From Iris pallida (Eukaryota; Streptophyta; Magnoliopsida; Asparagales; Iridaceae): a stretch of DNA of 64,000 bases. Every line of letters starts with the position of its first letter. The first letter of the stretch is position 1. Made by a program: the position numbers and the translations under genes. The notes under the pieces are model-generated. The model searched no databases. It was given only the letters and a program-made list of their open reading frames with translations, and was not told the origin of the DNA. The stretch is taken from contig JANAVB010029819.1 of the NCBI GenBank assembly GCA_029216955.1, forward strand, positions 30,290,204 through 30,354,203, read 5' to 3'. Shown here piece after piece: positions 20,921 through 32,725 of this stretch.

Positions 20921-23587
20921 CTGGAGTAGGTGCAGGACGTGCCAAGTAAGAGTCATAGTCCCCATCCCAGTCATCATCATCGAAAGTAATAGCTGGTTCA
21001 TCTGATGGGATGAGCTCTCGATCAACAGTATATGGAGTGGCAGCGTCTTCAGTAGCTTGTGTCTTTTGTGGCAAAGACAGGTGAAGTGATGAACTGAGGC
21101 ATCCCGGAGATAGAACACCCACACCTTCCGTTGATGTTGCCGGTTGAGATACAGAGGATCCTTCTCCAGGCTGAGTCTAAGAAGATGCAATATGTTGTGG
21201 CTCCTCGATTGGAGTGTCACTCTCTGGAGTAGCGGCTCTCTGTCTAGAAGGCCCTTTGACGGTAACCTTCTTCTTCTTCTCAGGGAGGGTCTTTTCTGGA
21301 AGAGTAACAGCTGTACCTTGCTTCCGTTTTCGGGTCTTGTCGATAATGATTGGTCCTGCAGCTATTTCTCCAGCACCCATAGGAATGACTTCCAGATACT
21401 CATCTGGAACAACAGCATCATCGGGTATGTCTGGAAATACCCTGACTGGCTCTTCAACATTCCCTTCCTTGGGCCATCTTAGACTCCCTTTCAGGTTGTA
21501 GCCATGGGCGAAGGAGCGGATGGATGCATAAAAGCGAGCATACATATGAAGTATACATAGCTCGGTTGTACTGGTAGCAGTCGATACTCTGAATTTAGCA
21601 CCGGTACAAGTAGTGCTAAAGTATCTCCAGGATCTCGCACCATCAATTAGCTTCCCATAATGGTAGAATCTGGTGGAGGGATTACCAACATGAAGTTGGT
21701 CATATCCAAACTGGCGAGCGAACCGACTTTGTAGATATGGTTCGAACGCACAGCTGTCTTCATTCCTGTACATAAGATGTGAGGGTCTGATGCACTGTAG
21801 CCATTTGAGGACTGGTACAGGCAATGAAGTCCTCCCTTCTCCTCTATCTTCAAACTGTACGCCGAGGCAGTCGGCTGGAACAGGTGGCCTTGTGCAGAAG
21901 AAGTTCCATCCATGGGAATAGTACAGTACTGCTCGGGTATCTGACACTGTAGTTGCAATCCATATGGCTTTGTTGAATTTTTAGAGGAAGACCTCCACAT
22001 TATCTCCAGGACCCGGTGGCAATAAACTGTAGTTATGATGCAGTAGCCAGCCCATTAGATAAGTATAGGGCATCTCTACCCTTGGAAAATCTTTTCGGTG
22101 AGGAGTATTGTTGATTAGTTTCTCACCAAAGGTCCACAAACCTGCATTTATTCGGCACACCATTGCCGATAGCAGGTTGATTCTGACCTTGAACACCAAA
22201 CGTACTGCCGGCCATAATACGTTTCGGTAGATTCTGTCTACTGTGTTGATCCCGGGCACAATCCATCTCCGCAGCCATAAAGAATGAAAGCCTGCCAGTA
22301 AGGCTTCCCTGGAGATCTTCTGACTACCATGCCTCAAGTGGCTCAAGGTTTCAGTCCCTGCAGGGATGTCTCCAGTCTTTTTGGACAGATACTGGTCCGA
22401 AGACTTATGTGAGATCATTAAACTATTGATCAGATCTGAAAGGATTATTGAACAAGGGTTGATGGTTGGAGCCTTGTTTTCTTGAAATCTCTTATGCTCG
22501 TTCTTGGATATTCTATTCTCATGGTAGAATAGATAAGTTGTCCATTTATTAGTGTATGCCAAGTGCGATCTACTGTCATACATAGATGTGCAAATTAAGT
22601 AATGGCACATCAGTTCTTGGTAGACCTTAACTAATCGAGGATTCTTCTCTCCGATTTCTGCTAGTTCTCGGATAGAGGGAACATACTCTTCGTAGGGAGC
22701 TTCACCCATCGACAACTTAGAGATGAATTGCATCTCGTGCAGGGCAAGACCCATCTCACCGAGTGGGGTTACAAAAGTTCCTGTTGAATTCATATACAGC
22801 TCCATCAAAGCCAAGAATAGGTTACTATTCATCGGTATACCCTGGCTCGTAGAGGCTACCGCTTCATAGAGGCCGATGGATTCCAGGTCCTTCTTGAAGT
22901 TCTTCATGATCCAGGCACTAAGCTGAATCTAGTTCTGATTATATGGAGTCAACCACCCTGGTAGCCTAGTGTTGGATTGAGGATATAATATTGCAGCCCC
23001 TATAAATTTGTTAATAAATATTGGGGTCTGCACCGGTTGGATTAGAGCCGAATCTTTACTCGGTGTAAATCTAAGCAACAGACCAGAGATAGGGACAACA
23101 CCACCACTGGGAACACTGACGTGATATCCCATATCGTTGGCTCTATCCCTCTTGAAGATGATTCTGCCCGGCCTACCATGACTACTAGGAGTCAGGTTCC
23201 ATAGCATCTGTCGGAGATGGGTGGCATGGACGAATGCGGATAAGGGATAATCTCTGGCCATGTCGGGGAGATACATTGCCCTTTCTTCAAACGTGAACAC
23301 CTAGGACTCCTTTTTGGGGTGTGTTTGTGATTGGAAGTCTATCGTATCCCCGAACAAGAAGGCTGGCTTCAAAAATTGTTCATCATCCAGCGCTACCAAC
23401 ACTTCCCCATTTATCATGGACAACAGCATTCTGTCCCCTTGAGCAGCTATCAGCTGTGCTCTTCCTTCAGGATATTCTGGATTTGACTGAGGGAACTCCA
23501 CGTGGGACAAATTCTCTAAGTAATTTGAACCCACCATACCAGCTGGTGAGCCAAATATTTCTGCAAGCGGATGAATTTGCAGGTCCA
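20921..23587 (-). pseudogene. Element A antisense gene, middle exon: plant mobile domain
   Basis: The minus-strand frame resembles the plant mobile domain (PMD, PF10536). It shows ALMELYMNSTGTFVTPLGEM followed by ISKLSMGEAPYEEY (TxTF...GEM...GxP), then SLWLRRWIVPG and a later YLMGWLLHH. PMD proteins (MAIN, MAIL1 and relatives) occur as host genes and inside transposons, where their role is not settled. The exon starts after CAG at 23588-23590, preceded by a T-rich tract. Stops at about 22929, 21980 and 21177, and a frame break near 23300, interrupt it. The region after the domain is rich in basic residues (KKKKVTVKGPSRQR), possibly a nuclear signal. Confidence 0.75.
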
Positions 23588-24203
23588 CTGCCAAAAAAAA
23601 AAGAAAAATCAAGTTAGTAAAAATCTAATTTGAATTTTTACGCAGATGACTCAATCTGAGTTTTACGCTTAAAAACTCTGACTATACAAATTTTACGCTT
23701 ATGCGTAAAAAAATAAAGTTGATAAAATTTTAAAGTGTAAAAGTTCTTTGTTTTACGCAAAGTCTTTTCACTTGTGAATTTTACAATAGCACATATTGAT
23801 GTGAGCGTATTATGGATTTTTACGCTAGCATGTGTTGACATGAGCGTATTTTGATTTTTACGCCGGCACATATTGATGTGAGCGTATTATGAATTTTACG
23901 CTGGCATGTGTTGACATGAGCATATTTTAATTTTTTATGCTGGCGTATATTGATGTGAGCGTATTTTTAATTTTTCGCTGACATATATAGACGTGAGCGT
24001 ATTTTGATTTCTACGCTGGCACATATTGATGTGAGCGTATTTTAGTTTTTACGCTGACACGTATAGACATGGGCGTATGATTTTACTTTTATGCTGACAC
24101 GTATAACGTGGGAGTATTTTGTTATCTCAGTTTGTACGTTGGCACGTATAACGTGGGCATGAAGTTTAAAAGTTCAAGTCCTCTTCTTCTCCGGCGAACT
24201 CAC
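23588..24203 (-). repeat. Antisense-gene intron 1 of element A with tandem TTTTACGC-bearing repeat
   Basis: Between donor GTGAGT (24198-24203) and acceptor CAG (23588-23590) the intron holds about eight copies of a 44-48 base unit such as TTTTACGCTGGCACATATTG followed by ATGTGAGCGTATT (about 23783-24160). The unit carries the TTTTACGC word that also fills the LTRs and the ORF1 start. Confidence 0.75.
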
Positions 24204-24372
24204 GGCCGAAGATAGGTAGTATTCTACCTTTCATGGTCGGAGCCACAGCGGGGTTGATTGGTCGAGGCATCGCCGATGATGGGATGTTGGCTTCTGCGTG
24301 GTCGGCCGTCGATGAATCTGCGGCAGACTTCTTGCCCTTGTTGCCGGCGGCGGTCTTGCTCTTGGGGGCCAT
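24204..24372 (-). pseudogene. Element A antisense gene, first exon
   Basis: The minus-strand start MAPKSKTAAGNKGKKS is basic and resembles the start of B's antisense gene (MAPRASKAVKKAVARSKK). The exon runs to GRILPIFG and a GTGAGT donor in phase 1, the same intron phase as in B. Joined to 23587 the frame continues into LDLQIHPLAEIFG. I chose this ATG because of the match to B. Confidence 0.7.
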
Positions 24373-24479
24373 GGATTTGAGTTGGGATTTCGAAGAAAGA
24401 AGAGTAAAGAAGTTCAGGATTGCAAAAACACAAGTAAAGTTCTCTCTCTACTCATAAGGCTCTATTTATAGAGAAATTT

Positions 24480-24649
24480 GAAAATTGGTTCAAATCCCTG
24501 AAGTTTACGCTGACGGTTGGATATCTCGACTTTTACGCGGACGTTGGATATTCCGAATTCTACGCAGATTGTTGAATATCCCTAATTTTACGCTTCTGTT
24601 CAAAGTATTTCAAATTTTGAAAATAATTTGAAAACTTTGAAGGGGGTCT
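24480..24649 (+). promoter_or_regulatory. Motif cluster upstream of the antisense gene and polypurine tract of element A
   Basis: Four spaced copies of (T)TTTACGC or CTACGC lie at about 24508-24593, upstream of the antisense start and just before the 3' LTR. The polypurine tract is GAAGGGGGTCT (24639-24649), matching GAAGGGGGTCC in B. The words CTATTTATAG near 24471 could serve as an antisense TATA box. Confidence 0.65.
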
Positions 24650-25782
24650 TGTAGGAGCGTAAAAAGTACTTCATAGACCAAGTCAAAGAAGGTGAGAGCT
24701 TTACGCAAGTCAAACAGAGTCAAACTTAGACTTTACGCAAGCCAAACAGAGTAAAACTCTACGCGAGCTACTTTACGCGAGTGCTATCCTCAAAGCTTTT
24801 ACGCGAAGGACAGACAGTCAAATTATCGCATTTAATGTGCGTGATACTGTTTGTGACATAATAATTTTCTGACAGTGGACAACACAAAAGACGAGAAAAT
24901 TTGATTTTCACCAAACCCAACACTTGTCATTTAGTGTGCAGATGGGCTATTTTACGCTCAAGAAATTGCTTCTTTTACGCACGAAAGCTATTCGAGCTTT
25001 TACGCTCAAGGCTGTTGTGCGCGTAAAGTTTACTTGAGCTAATCTTACGCTCAAGGCTATTCTTAGCCACTTTACGCGAGAAGTTTATTTTGGGCTATTT
25101 TACGCCCAGTCTGCTACTTTACGCAGGAAGTATATTTTGGGTCATTTTTATGCCCGATCTTTTCTGGCTACATGAGTATATGGTCTGTTTACGTGGCTTT
25201 CATGCCACACTTATCGAGGAACGTGTGTACGTGCTCTTCCATTTTTTTGAAGTAGTGGGACATGTGTCACCATGCGTAGAGATCATAATTCTACATAGGA
25301 CACGTGTTGTCATGCGTAGATGATGAATTTTATCATGGGTGACAGTTACTTGTACAGAGACCAAACTTTGTTGCTTTTTACGCACAGAGGTCTAGTCTAT
25401 AAATAGACTTATTTTTTTGATAAAAAACATCAAGAGATCAGAAGAGATACAAGAGAGGAGATTCTGAGAAAACTCATACTTTCAGAGTGATATTCCCAGA
25501 AGCATTTCTTCAACTTTTTCTCAAGAACAGGATGAATCAAAACAGGAAAGCATTCGACTGTGCCATCAGTGCCGTTGCTCGATATCTTTCTGGTGACTTA
25601 GTTCTTCTGATTGTTCGTCTTCTTCAAGCAGTTTTCTTCATCATCATCGTATGGTCCAAGGAACAAAGTGATCGCTCTTAGATCAGACTTCTATAGCAAT
25701 ACTTCCCAGAATAACTTGTACTTTTGTACTTTTTATGGTTTTCTTTCAAAAGCCAATTTAAGGCATTTTGTTAAGTGAAACA
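24650..25782 (+). repeat. Element A 3' LTR
   Basis: It matches the 5' LTR over its whole length with scattered substitutions, from TGTAGGAGCG to GTGAAACA. It is followed by the target duplication TCGCT (25783-25787). The TATA box is at 25398-25405. Confidence 0.95.
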
Positions 25783-26221
25783 TCGCTAATTCCAAAAAAT
25801 TGTAAAAAAAACAGCAGGCAGTATGCATTCACATAAATGACAGTTACATTAAAAACATTGTACCTGCATTTAGAGTTTCAGTTTGCAAATAATAGACCCG
25901 GAGCAACCTTCTGTAGAAATCCCTGGGTTCATCGACCCCTTTGGTAGAACACTCAATACCGGTAAACCAATATACACACAAATAATAATAATGCACTACC
26001 AATAATCAAATAAATAGAATCGAAATGTCAGAAAGACAAGAAATAGCCGGGTGGATACAAATCAACTACCAAACGGCTATAAAAAGTGTGTCCGATAATA
26101 TTCAACATAACATAACACAAATAGTCATACCCGGGATAAAATAAATACATAAACCAACAAATACATAAAGACCCAACAATGGGTCACCAACAGAACAAAT
26201 GAAAACAAGTCCTATAAAGGA
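25783..26221 (-). other. CACTA-1 region downstream of the TNPA-like gene
   Basis: AT-rich with no coding signal. It contains ATAGACCCGGAGCAACCTT (25892-25910), a word that recurs in CACTA-1 at 28196-28215 and 28268-28287. It continues the subterminal region interrupted by element A. Confidence 0.6.
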
Positions 26222-28128
26222 CTACGCCTGGTCAGGATGAGGAAGATGAGGAGGAGGAGCAGGCAGTGCCTGCACCTGGGACACCAGGAACCTATACTGC
26301 TCCGAGGTCAGCATCACCGGTGACAACCCATCAGTAGGAGAAAGAGGGGGCAGTGGAGCCGCTGCAATCGATGTAGATGTCGAAGCATGACCAGGAAGTG
26401 TCCGCTCCATGGCCAGCAGTCTGGAGTTGGTAGACGCCATAACAGCCGCCAGCCTCAAAACCTGCTCTCTAATGGCCATCTGCATTCCCTGCACCGCCTG
26501 AATGGCATGATCTGTCCTCTCGCCTGTCTCTCTAATGGTGCATTCGACCATATCAAATCGTGCGGTGAGGGCCGCATCGTATGTCTGCGGCTGAGACTGG
26601 GGCTGATCCATCCTCCGCAACAGCTCGTTACGCAGGTCAGTAAGTTGGTGACAAAGTTCTCCCACTCGGACCGACTTCTCGGAGGGATGTGGGGAATACA
26701 CACTGGCAGAGGAGGCTGTGGATGGCTGCGTCACCATAAAGGTGCCGTAGAATCCCGTACCGTAGTATGTACCCCTCTGAAGACCACCAACGGCGGTCAT
26801 CCAGAGCTCGTCTATCGTCCGAGCCGGAGGAGGCTGCATGGAAGTACCAGCCCCTCCCTCTCAGATGCACTAGTTAGCTCACGCTCTAGCCTAAGATACT
26901 CATCCTAGAAAAGTACGCATCTTGATAAGCATAATATTTACTACCAACCTAGTTGTTCCACGTCTATGGATATATTTGCATATTTCTTAAGTTATAATAA
27001 AGTTAGTGACACGTAAAGTAATACTTACATAGCTCTGTGTGGCCCGATCATCAATGAGCTTTTTGTCCTTCCGATGGGTAGCCAGGAAGACCGTCACCAT
27101 GTTGGGGTTCGCACCCTTCTTTACCTGTTATAATAAAATATTTGTCATTGAATTAAATATTTATTACTACTTTCATTAAAATAATATATTACAGTAAAAC
27201 ACAAACCGGGCAACGAAAATATTCCTTCATGGGAATCGATCCACCACACCACTTTCCTGCCTTCGTCCAAGCCACCTTCGCCTTCTACGACCGTTCCTTG
27301 TACCTAGGAGCGTCGAATCTAGCCTTTATGGCAGTCCACTGCTCGGGCGTGATCCAACCTTGGATCCCTTTTCCAAAACGGTCTCGAGCCTTCTGGTCGT
27401 CGATCGCATCCCGGATCAACTTGGCGGCAACGACAGGAAATTGCTTCTCAATCGTCTCAGCCCGGTGTAGTAGAAAAAATATGTTTTATACAAGAAATAA
27501 ATTATTAGGTTATACAATATGCATAAAATATGATTTATACTAAAAGCAATAGACTTTAGTTACCTTGAGGTGGGCAAACTAGAATGCCTTCCTCTCGTTC
27601 GAGGCATCCGAGTAGTTGATCCAAGGCCCGCCGTAGTTGGACCTCAGAAATAGCCTCAATGGCCTCTGAACTGACGGGGGACAATATCTACACAACGATA
27701 ATTAAATTCATTAACATATAGATATAAGTATGAATAAATGTTAACTAATTAACTTACTTTGTAGGCCCGTCGGACCAAATCTCCATCCTCGTCTCATCCG
27801 GAGGAGCGCATGGGGGATCGATCGGATCATATATAGACGGCATGCGTGCGACCTCCTCCACCCGCTCCTCCATCTCCATAGTGTCGTCAGTAGGAGGAAT
27901 GCTGCTGGATGTGCTAGAATCAGGCCTGGAACTGTCCGTTCCAGGAGTGCTGCCACATACCGTCGACGCAGACGAATATCCGAGGGGCTAGTATACTAGA
28001 ATACTATGAGACGAGGGACCGGCACCGTCATCTACTAACGGAGTACCACTCCGTCCACCGGTGGAACCTCTACCTCCGTAGGATACTCCTCTACTGCCAC
28101 GGGGGTACGATCCTCTGCGTCCTGCCAT
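26222..28128 (-). pseudogene. CACTA-1 TNPA-like gene (plant transposase, Ptta/En/Spm family)
   Basis: The first exon starts MAGRRGSYPRGSRG at 28128 and ends at a GTAAGT donor (27752-27757). Later exons give NYGGPWINYSDASNERKAF, then IRDAIDDQKARDRFGKGIQGWITPEQW with KAGKWCGGSIPMKEYF, then NPNMVTVFLATHRKDKKLIDD, and last the block DELWMTAVGGLQRGTYYGTGFYG. This order is typical of the Transposase_24 family (PF03004), whose En/Spm member TNPA binds subterminal repeats. A TAG at 27988-27990, a stop near 27285 and a frameshift near 26860 make it a pseudogene. The tail (26222-26700) looks like a short coiled coil. Confidence 0.82.
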
Positions 28129-28510
28129 ACCTGATATATAGAAATAGATATCTACATGATAATAATCATGCATTTAATATATCACAGGTTAAAAAGATAG
28201 ACCCGGAGCAACTCTTCGTTGAATTTGTAGATAATAAACATGTATTTAACATATCATAGTTTATAAAAATAGACCCGAAGCAACCCTCCGTTGAATTTCT
28301 AGATAATAACCAAGTATAGATAATAAACTCTATTAACATCCAGAAAGTAAAATAAACATCCAGAAAGTAAAATAAACATCCAAGTCTAGATAATAACATC
28401 CAGAAACATCCAAAAACATCCAAGTCTAACCCAAAAATAAGTCTACCGAAAACAAAGTCGATCAAAAATTAATATCCAGAAACAAAGCCAAGTCTAACCC
28501 AGAAATAAGT
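28129..28510 (-). other. CACTA-1 intergenic region with short repeats
   Basis: Between the TNPA-like and small MAP genes, two copies of a 30-base word with ATAGACCC(G/A)(G/A)AGCAAC and TTGAATTT lie at 28196-28230 and 28268-28300. Copies of ACATCCAGAAAGTAAAATAA and related words follow at 28335-28410. No gene was seen. Confidence 0.6.
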
Positions 28511-28855
28511 CTAATGTCCTCTACGTAGGCGCAGAGAGATCTCCCTCCTCAGCCATTGCACATAAGTAGGATCCACGCCAGCAAGATCAATATCCAGAGG
28601 AGATGGATGACTGGAACTCCTGGTGCAACAGCCCTATGGTGCCACCTCCTCCTTCACAGCAATCTTGACTTTAGGAATCACTTATTCCTTAATAGTAGGA
28701 GAAAGTTCTTCCTTGACCGTCATCTCTACAGTAGGTACCACTACCGACTCAGCAGTAGAAAGAAGCACTACCTCCTCAGTAGCAGGAGGTGCCACTACCT
28801 CCTCAGCAGCCATCTGTGCCTCTCTCAAGCGACGTCCTCAGGTCATGGGTGCCAT
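28511..28855 (-). pseudogene. CACTA-1 small MAP-family protein, broken
   Basis: The minus-strand frame starts MAPMT, continues RRLREAQMAAEEVVAPP and a KEE-containing middle, and ends VDPTYVQWLRREISLRLRRGH before TAG at 28511-28513. It is the same family as the two small frames in CACTA-2 (51780-52052 and 49885-50226). Three internal stops are present, the first a TGA where CACTA-2 has arginine. It lies between TNPD and the TNPA-like gene on the same strand. Function unknown. Confidence 0.7.
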
Positions 28856-28954
28856 CTTGTAAGATTGATGGAAACATAAAGATTAATTAAGGATTAAACA
28901 AAATGACAATATTAGATGTGTAATGTAGAAGATATTTTACATTTTATTTTACTT

Positions 28955-30073
28955 TCAATCAACTTCTGAAAATTCATCTTCTTCGTCCTCCGCGTCCTCA
29001 TCTTCATTTTCCTCCTCATCTTCGCTTTCATCTACTTCGTTTTTCTTTTCGGATACTTCTACCTCTTCTACACGATTAGACATATAATATGGAACTTCTG
29101 TTGTGTCCACGTCAACTGTATTTGTTAGGAGAGGTAGCTCATCCTCCTGATAAGCTATTTCGTCAACATCGTAGGTATTTCTGACTTTAGTCTTACATAC
29201 TGGCCACCAGTCTAACCTAGTTGTTCCCTGTCTAGGATAAGAAGTGAAGTAAACTAGTTGAGCCTGACTTGCTGGGACAAATGGTTCGTATCCTTGATAT
29301 CGACGGCGGTAGTTAATATCCATAAGACCATGCTTGTCAATTTTTTAACCTTGATCTTGGATCGGATCGAACAAATCACACCTGAATAACATGATCTTAG
29401 CCGGCTCTACACCGTACTTATATGTCAACTCCACAATCTTCCGTAAGGTGCCATAGAAATCATTGTCCGGATCAACATCTTTGTTGTTTTTAGATCGGAT
29501 ACACAAACAACTATTTTTAGTCGAATCAAGATCTGGAAAGTTCTCTCTGATCGGAGCATTTGTTGACTTGAACCTAAACCCATTAACACAATAGTTTGGC
29601 CATATTTTGACGGAATAAATGGGCCCCTTGGCTAGAGTTCTAATTGACTCATTCTCTAGTATTGCGTCCGGACGATCGACCTAAATACCACAAGATAAGA
29701 AATTAAATTCAGCGTTCCTTTAATTACTGTACAAAGTGCATATATGAGAAGTAATTACTGTATTATCTTACATATGCACTCAACCATGAAGGAAAATGAC
29801 GTCTCATTTCCTGTTCCAGTTCTTTATCCGTTATGTACTCTCTACTCGACCTCACCTCATCATTAAATGTGCTGAAAATAACAACACATACCAATTACTG
29901 TAATAATAATATTGGATACTATTACATGCATAGATGACGTAAATATGGACGTGTTAGTTACTTACCTCTCGAGCTTTTCCACTTCATCCTCATCGCAGTT
30001 GAGCAATATATATAACTTAGTAACCCTTAGTTTCTCGTCATTCAGATATCTTTTCTTCATTTTCCCTGAAGGC
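28955..30073 (-). pseudogene. CACTA-1 TNPD, 3' exons with DUF4216-like domain
   Basis: Downstream of element B's insertion point the frame continues SGKMKKRYLNDEKLRVTKLY to a GTAAGT donor near 29969. A second exon has FNDEVRSSREYITDKELEQ and HFPSWLSAYV. The third has KGPIYSVKIWPNYCVNGFRF, YGVEPAKIMLFRCDLFDPI, GYEPFVPASQAQLVYF and YDVDEIAYQEDELPLL, the DUF4216 pattern seen at the end of plant CACTA transposases. It ends in an acidic tail of D/E residues at 28955. A TAA near 29346 breaks the last exon. Confidence 0.85.
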
Positions 30074-31409
30074 TGTAGAAGCATGGAAAATACTAGAGAA
30101 AGACCCATGCGGCTCAGAAAACGCACGCGGCTCAGGGAGTCATGCGGCATAAGGAGCTATGCGGCCCGAAGCATTCCATGCGGCTCAGAAGACACATGGC
30201 CTGATAGTGCCCCCCTCCACCCATGCTGCATTAATTGCTTTGACGGCTGACCCCTCTAAAAAGTTGACAGACCTGACACCAAAGCAGGTAATTATGACTC
30301 TGTCATGATGATGAATCTCTAGGGAAGAGAAAGAAATCTCTGACACGATCCCCCGAGAGCAACAAAATGCCACGTGGCCCTGCCACATGGGTGTGCTTAT
30401 GCGGCTCGAAGTAAAGACTTCCCATGCGGTTCAGAGTGAAGCTGTCCCATGCGGCTCGAGTGGAATCATCCCTATACGGCTCAAGAAGATCATGCCCATG
30501 CGGCTCAAGCAGACACACCATTATGCGGTTCATGCGGCTCATCATATGGTTCAGAAGTCTGAAGGAGGAGGCTACTGCCCAGACAGCCCTGACATGTGTC
30601 CCAAGTCTTATGCGGCCCAAAATTCATGCAGCCCAAATCTCATGCGGCCCAATCTGCATGCGGTTCCAGTCTCACCATTGGCTCTCAGGACACGTGTCCT
30701 CAGCCGATCAATCTTCCAGATTTATGGCAATCCAAGATCGGGTCGAATCACAATGATCTGGGGCACGTGGCAGGAGAATAAATTTGATTTATTCGCAGAT
30801 ATTAGAGAATCATTATAAGATTTATGCCAATCAGCATTAATTGCCAATGGGGATTTGGTGTAATCTACCCTTAATGGTTCTGATTCGTCACAATCAGAAA
30901 CAAACGGCCTGGATTGATCATTCCCCAGGCCGCCGCCATTTCCAAGAGCTAATCATTGGCAACCCTAGTGATCACATCCCACTATTATAAATAGCAAGGT
31001 GCCATTCCCTTGTAATATATAGAGAGAGATACAAAAAAAAGAAAAAAACCAGAGAAGAATACGTATACACAGAGAGACTTCCCCTATAGTCAGAGAGAGA
31101 ATATACACAGAGAGAGAGAAGCCAGGAGAGCAATCAGAGAGAGAGCAAGAAGGCATTTCTTCGTCAACGACTAAGCAGATCTTCCCCGAGTCAAGGCTGC
31201 GTACCGATCGTCCAAGGAGTAAGGCAGAGCGGCCGTCGCTTTCCCGAGCCTCTATCGTCACCCCCCAGAATCTAAAATAAACAATCGTACTTAGACTGCT
31301 GTACCTAGGTTTTCGTCCCTAGGCTTTCTTTGTACGAGCGAGTTTGTATTGTGAGTCTAAGTTCAGTCCTCCGATAATTGTTCTGTACTTTTACAATCAA
31401 TGGCAAACA
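30074..31409 (+). repeat. Element B 5' LTR
   Basis: The first 600 bases hold about 14 copies of ATGCGG, usually followed by CT or CC, nearly all in the same orientation (for example 30108, 30142, 30178, 30399, 30423, 30449, 30497, 30523, 30640). A TATA box lies at 30986-30993, followed by a GA-rich leader. The LTR ends GGCAAACA, and the first possible ORF1 ATG (31400) lies inside it. Confidence 0.95.
30986..30993 (+). promoter_or_regulatory. Element B LTR TATA box
   Basis: TATAAATA in ACTATTATAAATAGC, repeated in the 3' LTR at 43313-43320. It lies about 420 bases before the LTR end, similar to A. Confidence 0.7.
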
Positions 31410-32725
31410 CGATGGCGACTCTGCTGGGGACTAACTTCTCCACGGCTGAGGAGTTGGTGACGCAATCGGACGCAGCCAAACTTGGCTCTACACAACAGAA
31501 GATGGTCGTACGCTTCGACCAACAGGCGTTCGAAGAGATGCTCTCTGAAGGTAGCACTGGCCCGGTCCAGAAGCGCACCCGCACTATAAAGGCTCGTAAA
31601 GAGTGGAGGCCAAAATCATTAGCTCCTCCGCAAGCCCTTGATGGGGTGCTCTCTATTGCTCAAGATGGCGAGAAAGACTCCCCTGCGGCCCCACTTCAGA
31701 CCGTAGACAACTCTGCTGTCCCCAAGTCCGGCAGAAGAAAATACTATGATGCTGGACTTGCAGGGGCAAAGAGGAACTCTATGCGATCCGATCCGCAGAA
31801 GAGTATTAGCTGCAGGGAGAAAGCCCATGCGGCTACAACCGCCGACCGCATAAAGAAAACTCATGCGGCCACATCTGTCAGCCGCATAACTCATGCGGCT
31901 ACAGTTGCCAACCGCACGGATGAGACTCATGCGGCTATTAAAGTCAATCGCTTGCAGAAAACCCATGCGGCCACAGATGCCAACCGCATGCGGTCAGCCT
32001 GCACGGTCGTGACTCCTAACCGTATAAAGACTCATCCTACAACAAAAGACAGCCGCATGCAGACAGCCTGCACGGTACCCAATGCTAACCGCATAGCATC
32101 CATCCCATGCTTCTCTCGATCAGTCTTCGACCGGCTTTCATGCGGTCCTGACTCTGATCATTCTCTGGATGATAATCCAGACTCTGTGGTATTCGACTTA
32201 GACTCCTCCTATTACGCACCCACAAGTGCTAAAAGGAGGAAGTCTAGGGCAGCGCGGGCTCATCAAGTCCAGACGACTGCCCCAACCTCTGACTATCGGG
32301 GCGTCCCACTGATTATCACGCGGGCCTCTGATGGAAAGTTGTATAAAACCACTGAAGTCCAGCCCCCGGCGGCAAACAGACAAAGTGGTTCCTCTGACCT
32401 GCGTGAGGTTATCCTCCACAAACACAAGGAAAGAGAAGGAGCTTCGGGGTGTAAAGAGCCCTCACACAGACATCAATGCACCCAGATCATCGTCAACTGC
32501 TGTTGCAGCAATGTGGCGGTAACGGAAGATCGGCCATCCGTCTTCCAAAGACTACATCACCCGAGCTCAGAAGACGAGGCACCTCCTGTTGTCTCCTGCA
32601 AGTCCGCGCAGAAAGTTCTCGCCAAGGGAAGAGGGAAGAAAACGAGCATCTCCAGCCCAAAGGTGTCAACTACTGCAGCTAAGAAACCGTCGTCTAAAGG
32701 GTTATCCTCCACTGGAGTATTTTAA
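31400..32725 (+). CDS. Element B ORF1 (N-terminal part of the gag frame)
   Basis: This is a 441-residue frame. The first ATG (31400) is in the LTR; a second at 31412 starts MATLLGT, matches A's start and overlaps the PBS, so I favour it as the ancestral start. Conserved blocks are VVRFDQQAFEEML near the front and HQCTQIIVN with SVFQRL near the end. Residues of about 140-215 are repeats such as THAATxxxR, encoded by ATGCGG palindromes. The TAA at 32723-32725 is the only break between ORF1 and gag, which share one frame. Function unknown. Confidence 0.82.
   Translation: MANTMATLLGTNFSTAEELVTQSDAAKLGSTQQKMVVRFDQQAFEEMLSEGSTGPVQKRTRTIKARKEWRPKSLAPPQALDGVLSIAQDGEKDSPAAPLQTVDNSAVPKSGRRKYYDAGLAGAKRNSMRSDPQKSISCREKAHAATTADRIKKTHAATSVSRITHAATVANRTDETHAAIKVNRLQKTHAATDANRMRSACTVVTPNRIKTHPTTKDSRMQTACTVPNANRIASIPCFSRSVFDRLSCGPDSDHSLDDNPDSVVFDLDSSYYAPTSAKRRKSRAARAHQVQTTAPTSDYRGVPLIITRASDGKLYKTTEVQPPAANRQSGSSDLREVILHKHKEREGASGCKEPSHRHQCTQIIVNCCCSNVAVTEDRPSVFQRLHHPSSEDEAPPVVSCKSAQKVLAKGRGKKTSISSPKVSTTAAKKPSSKGLSSTGVF
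31413..31431 (+). other. Element B primer binding site
   Basis: TGGCGACTCTGCTGGGGAC lies three bases after the LTR end. It agrees with the tRNA-Arg type site reported for Ogre/Tat elements. It is translated as part of MATLLGT in ORF1. Confidence 0.85.

Larger units (their letters stand above)
8763..25782 (+). mobile_element. Element A: full-length Tat-lineage Ty3/gypsy retrotransposon, degraded
   Basis: LTRs of 1132 and 1133 bases (TGTAGGAGCG to AACA) flank a 14.8 kb interior. The five-base duplication TCGCT lies at 8758-8762 and 25783-25787. The order is PBS, ORF1-gag, protease, spacer, RT, RNase H, second RNase H, integrase, hairpin array, antisense gene, polypurine tract. The second RNase H plus an arginine-type PBS and an antisense gene mark the Tat group. 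Many stops and frameshifts make it non-autonomous. Confidence 0.95.
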
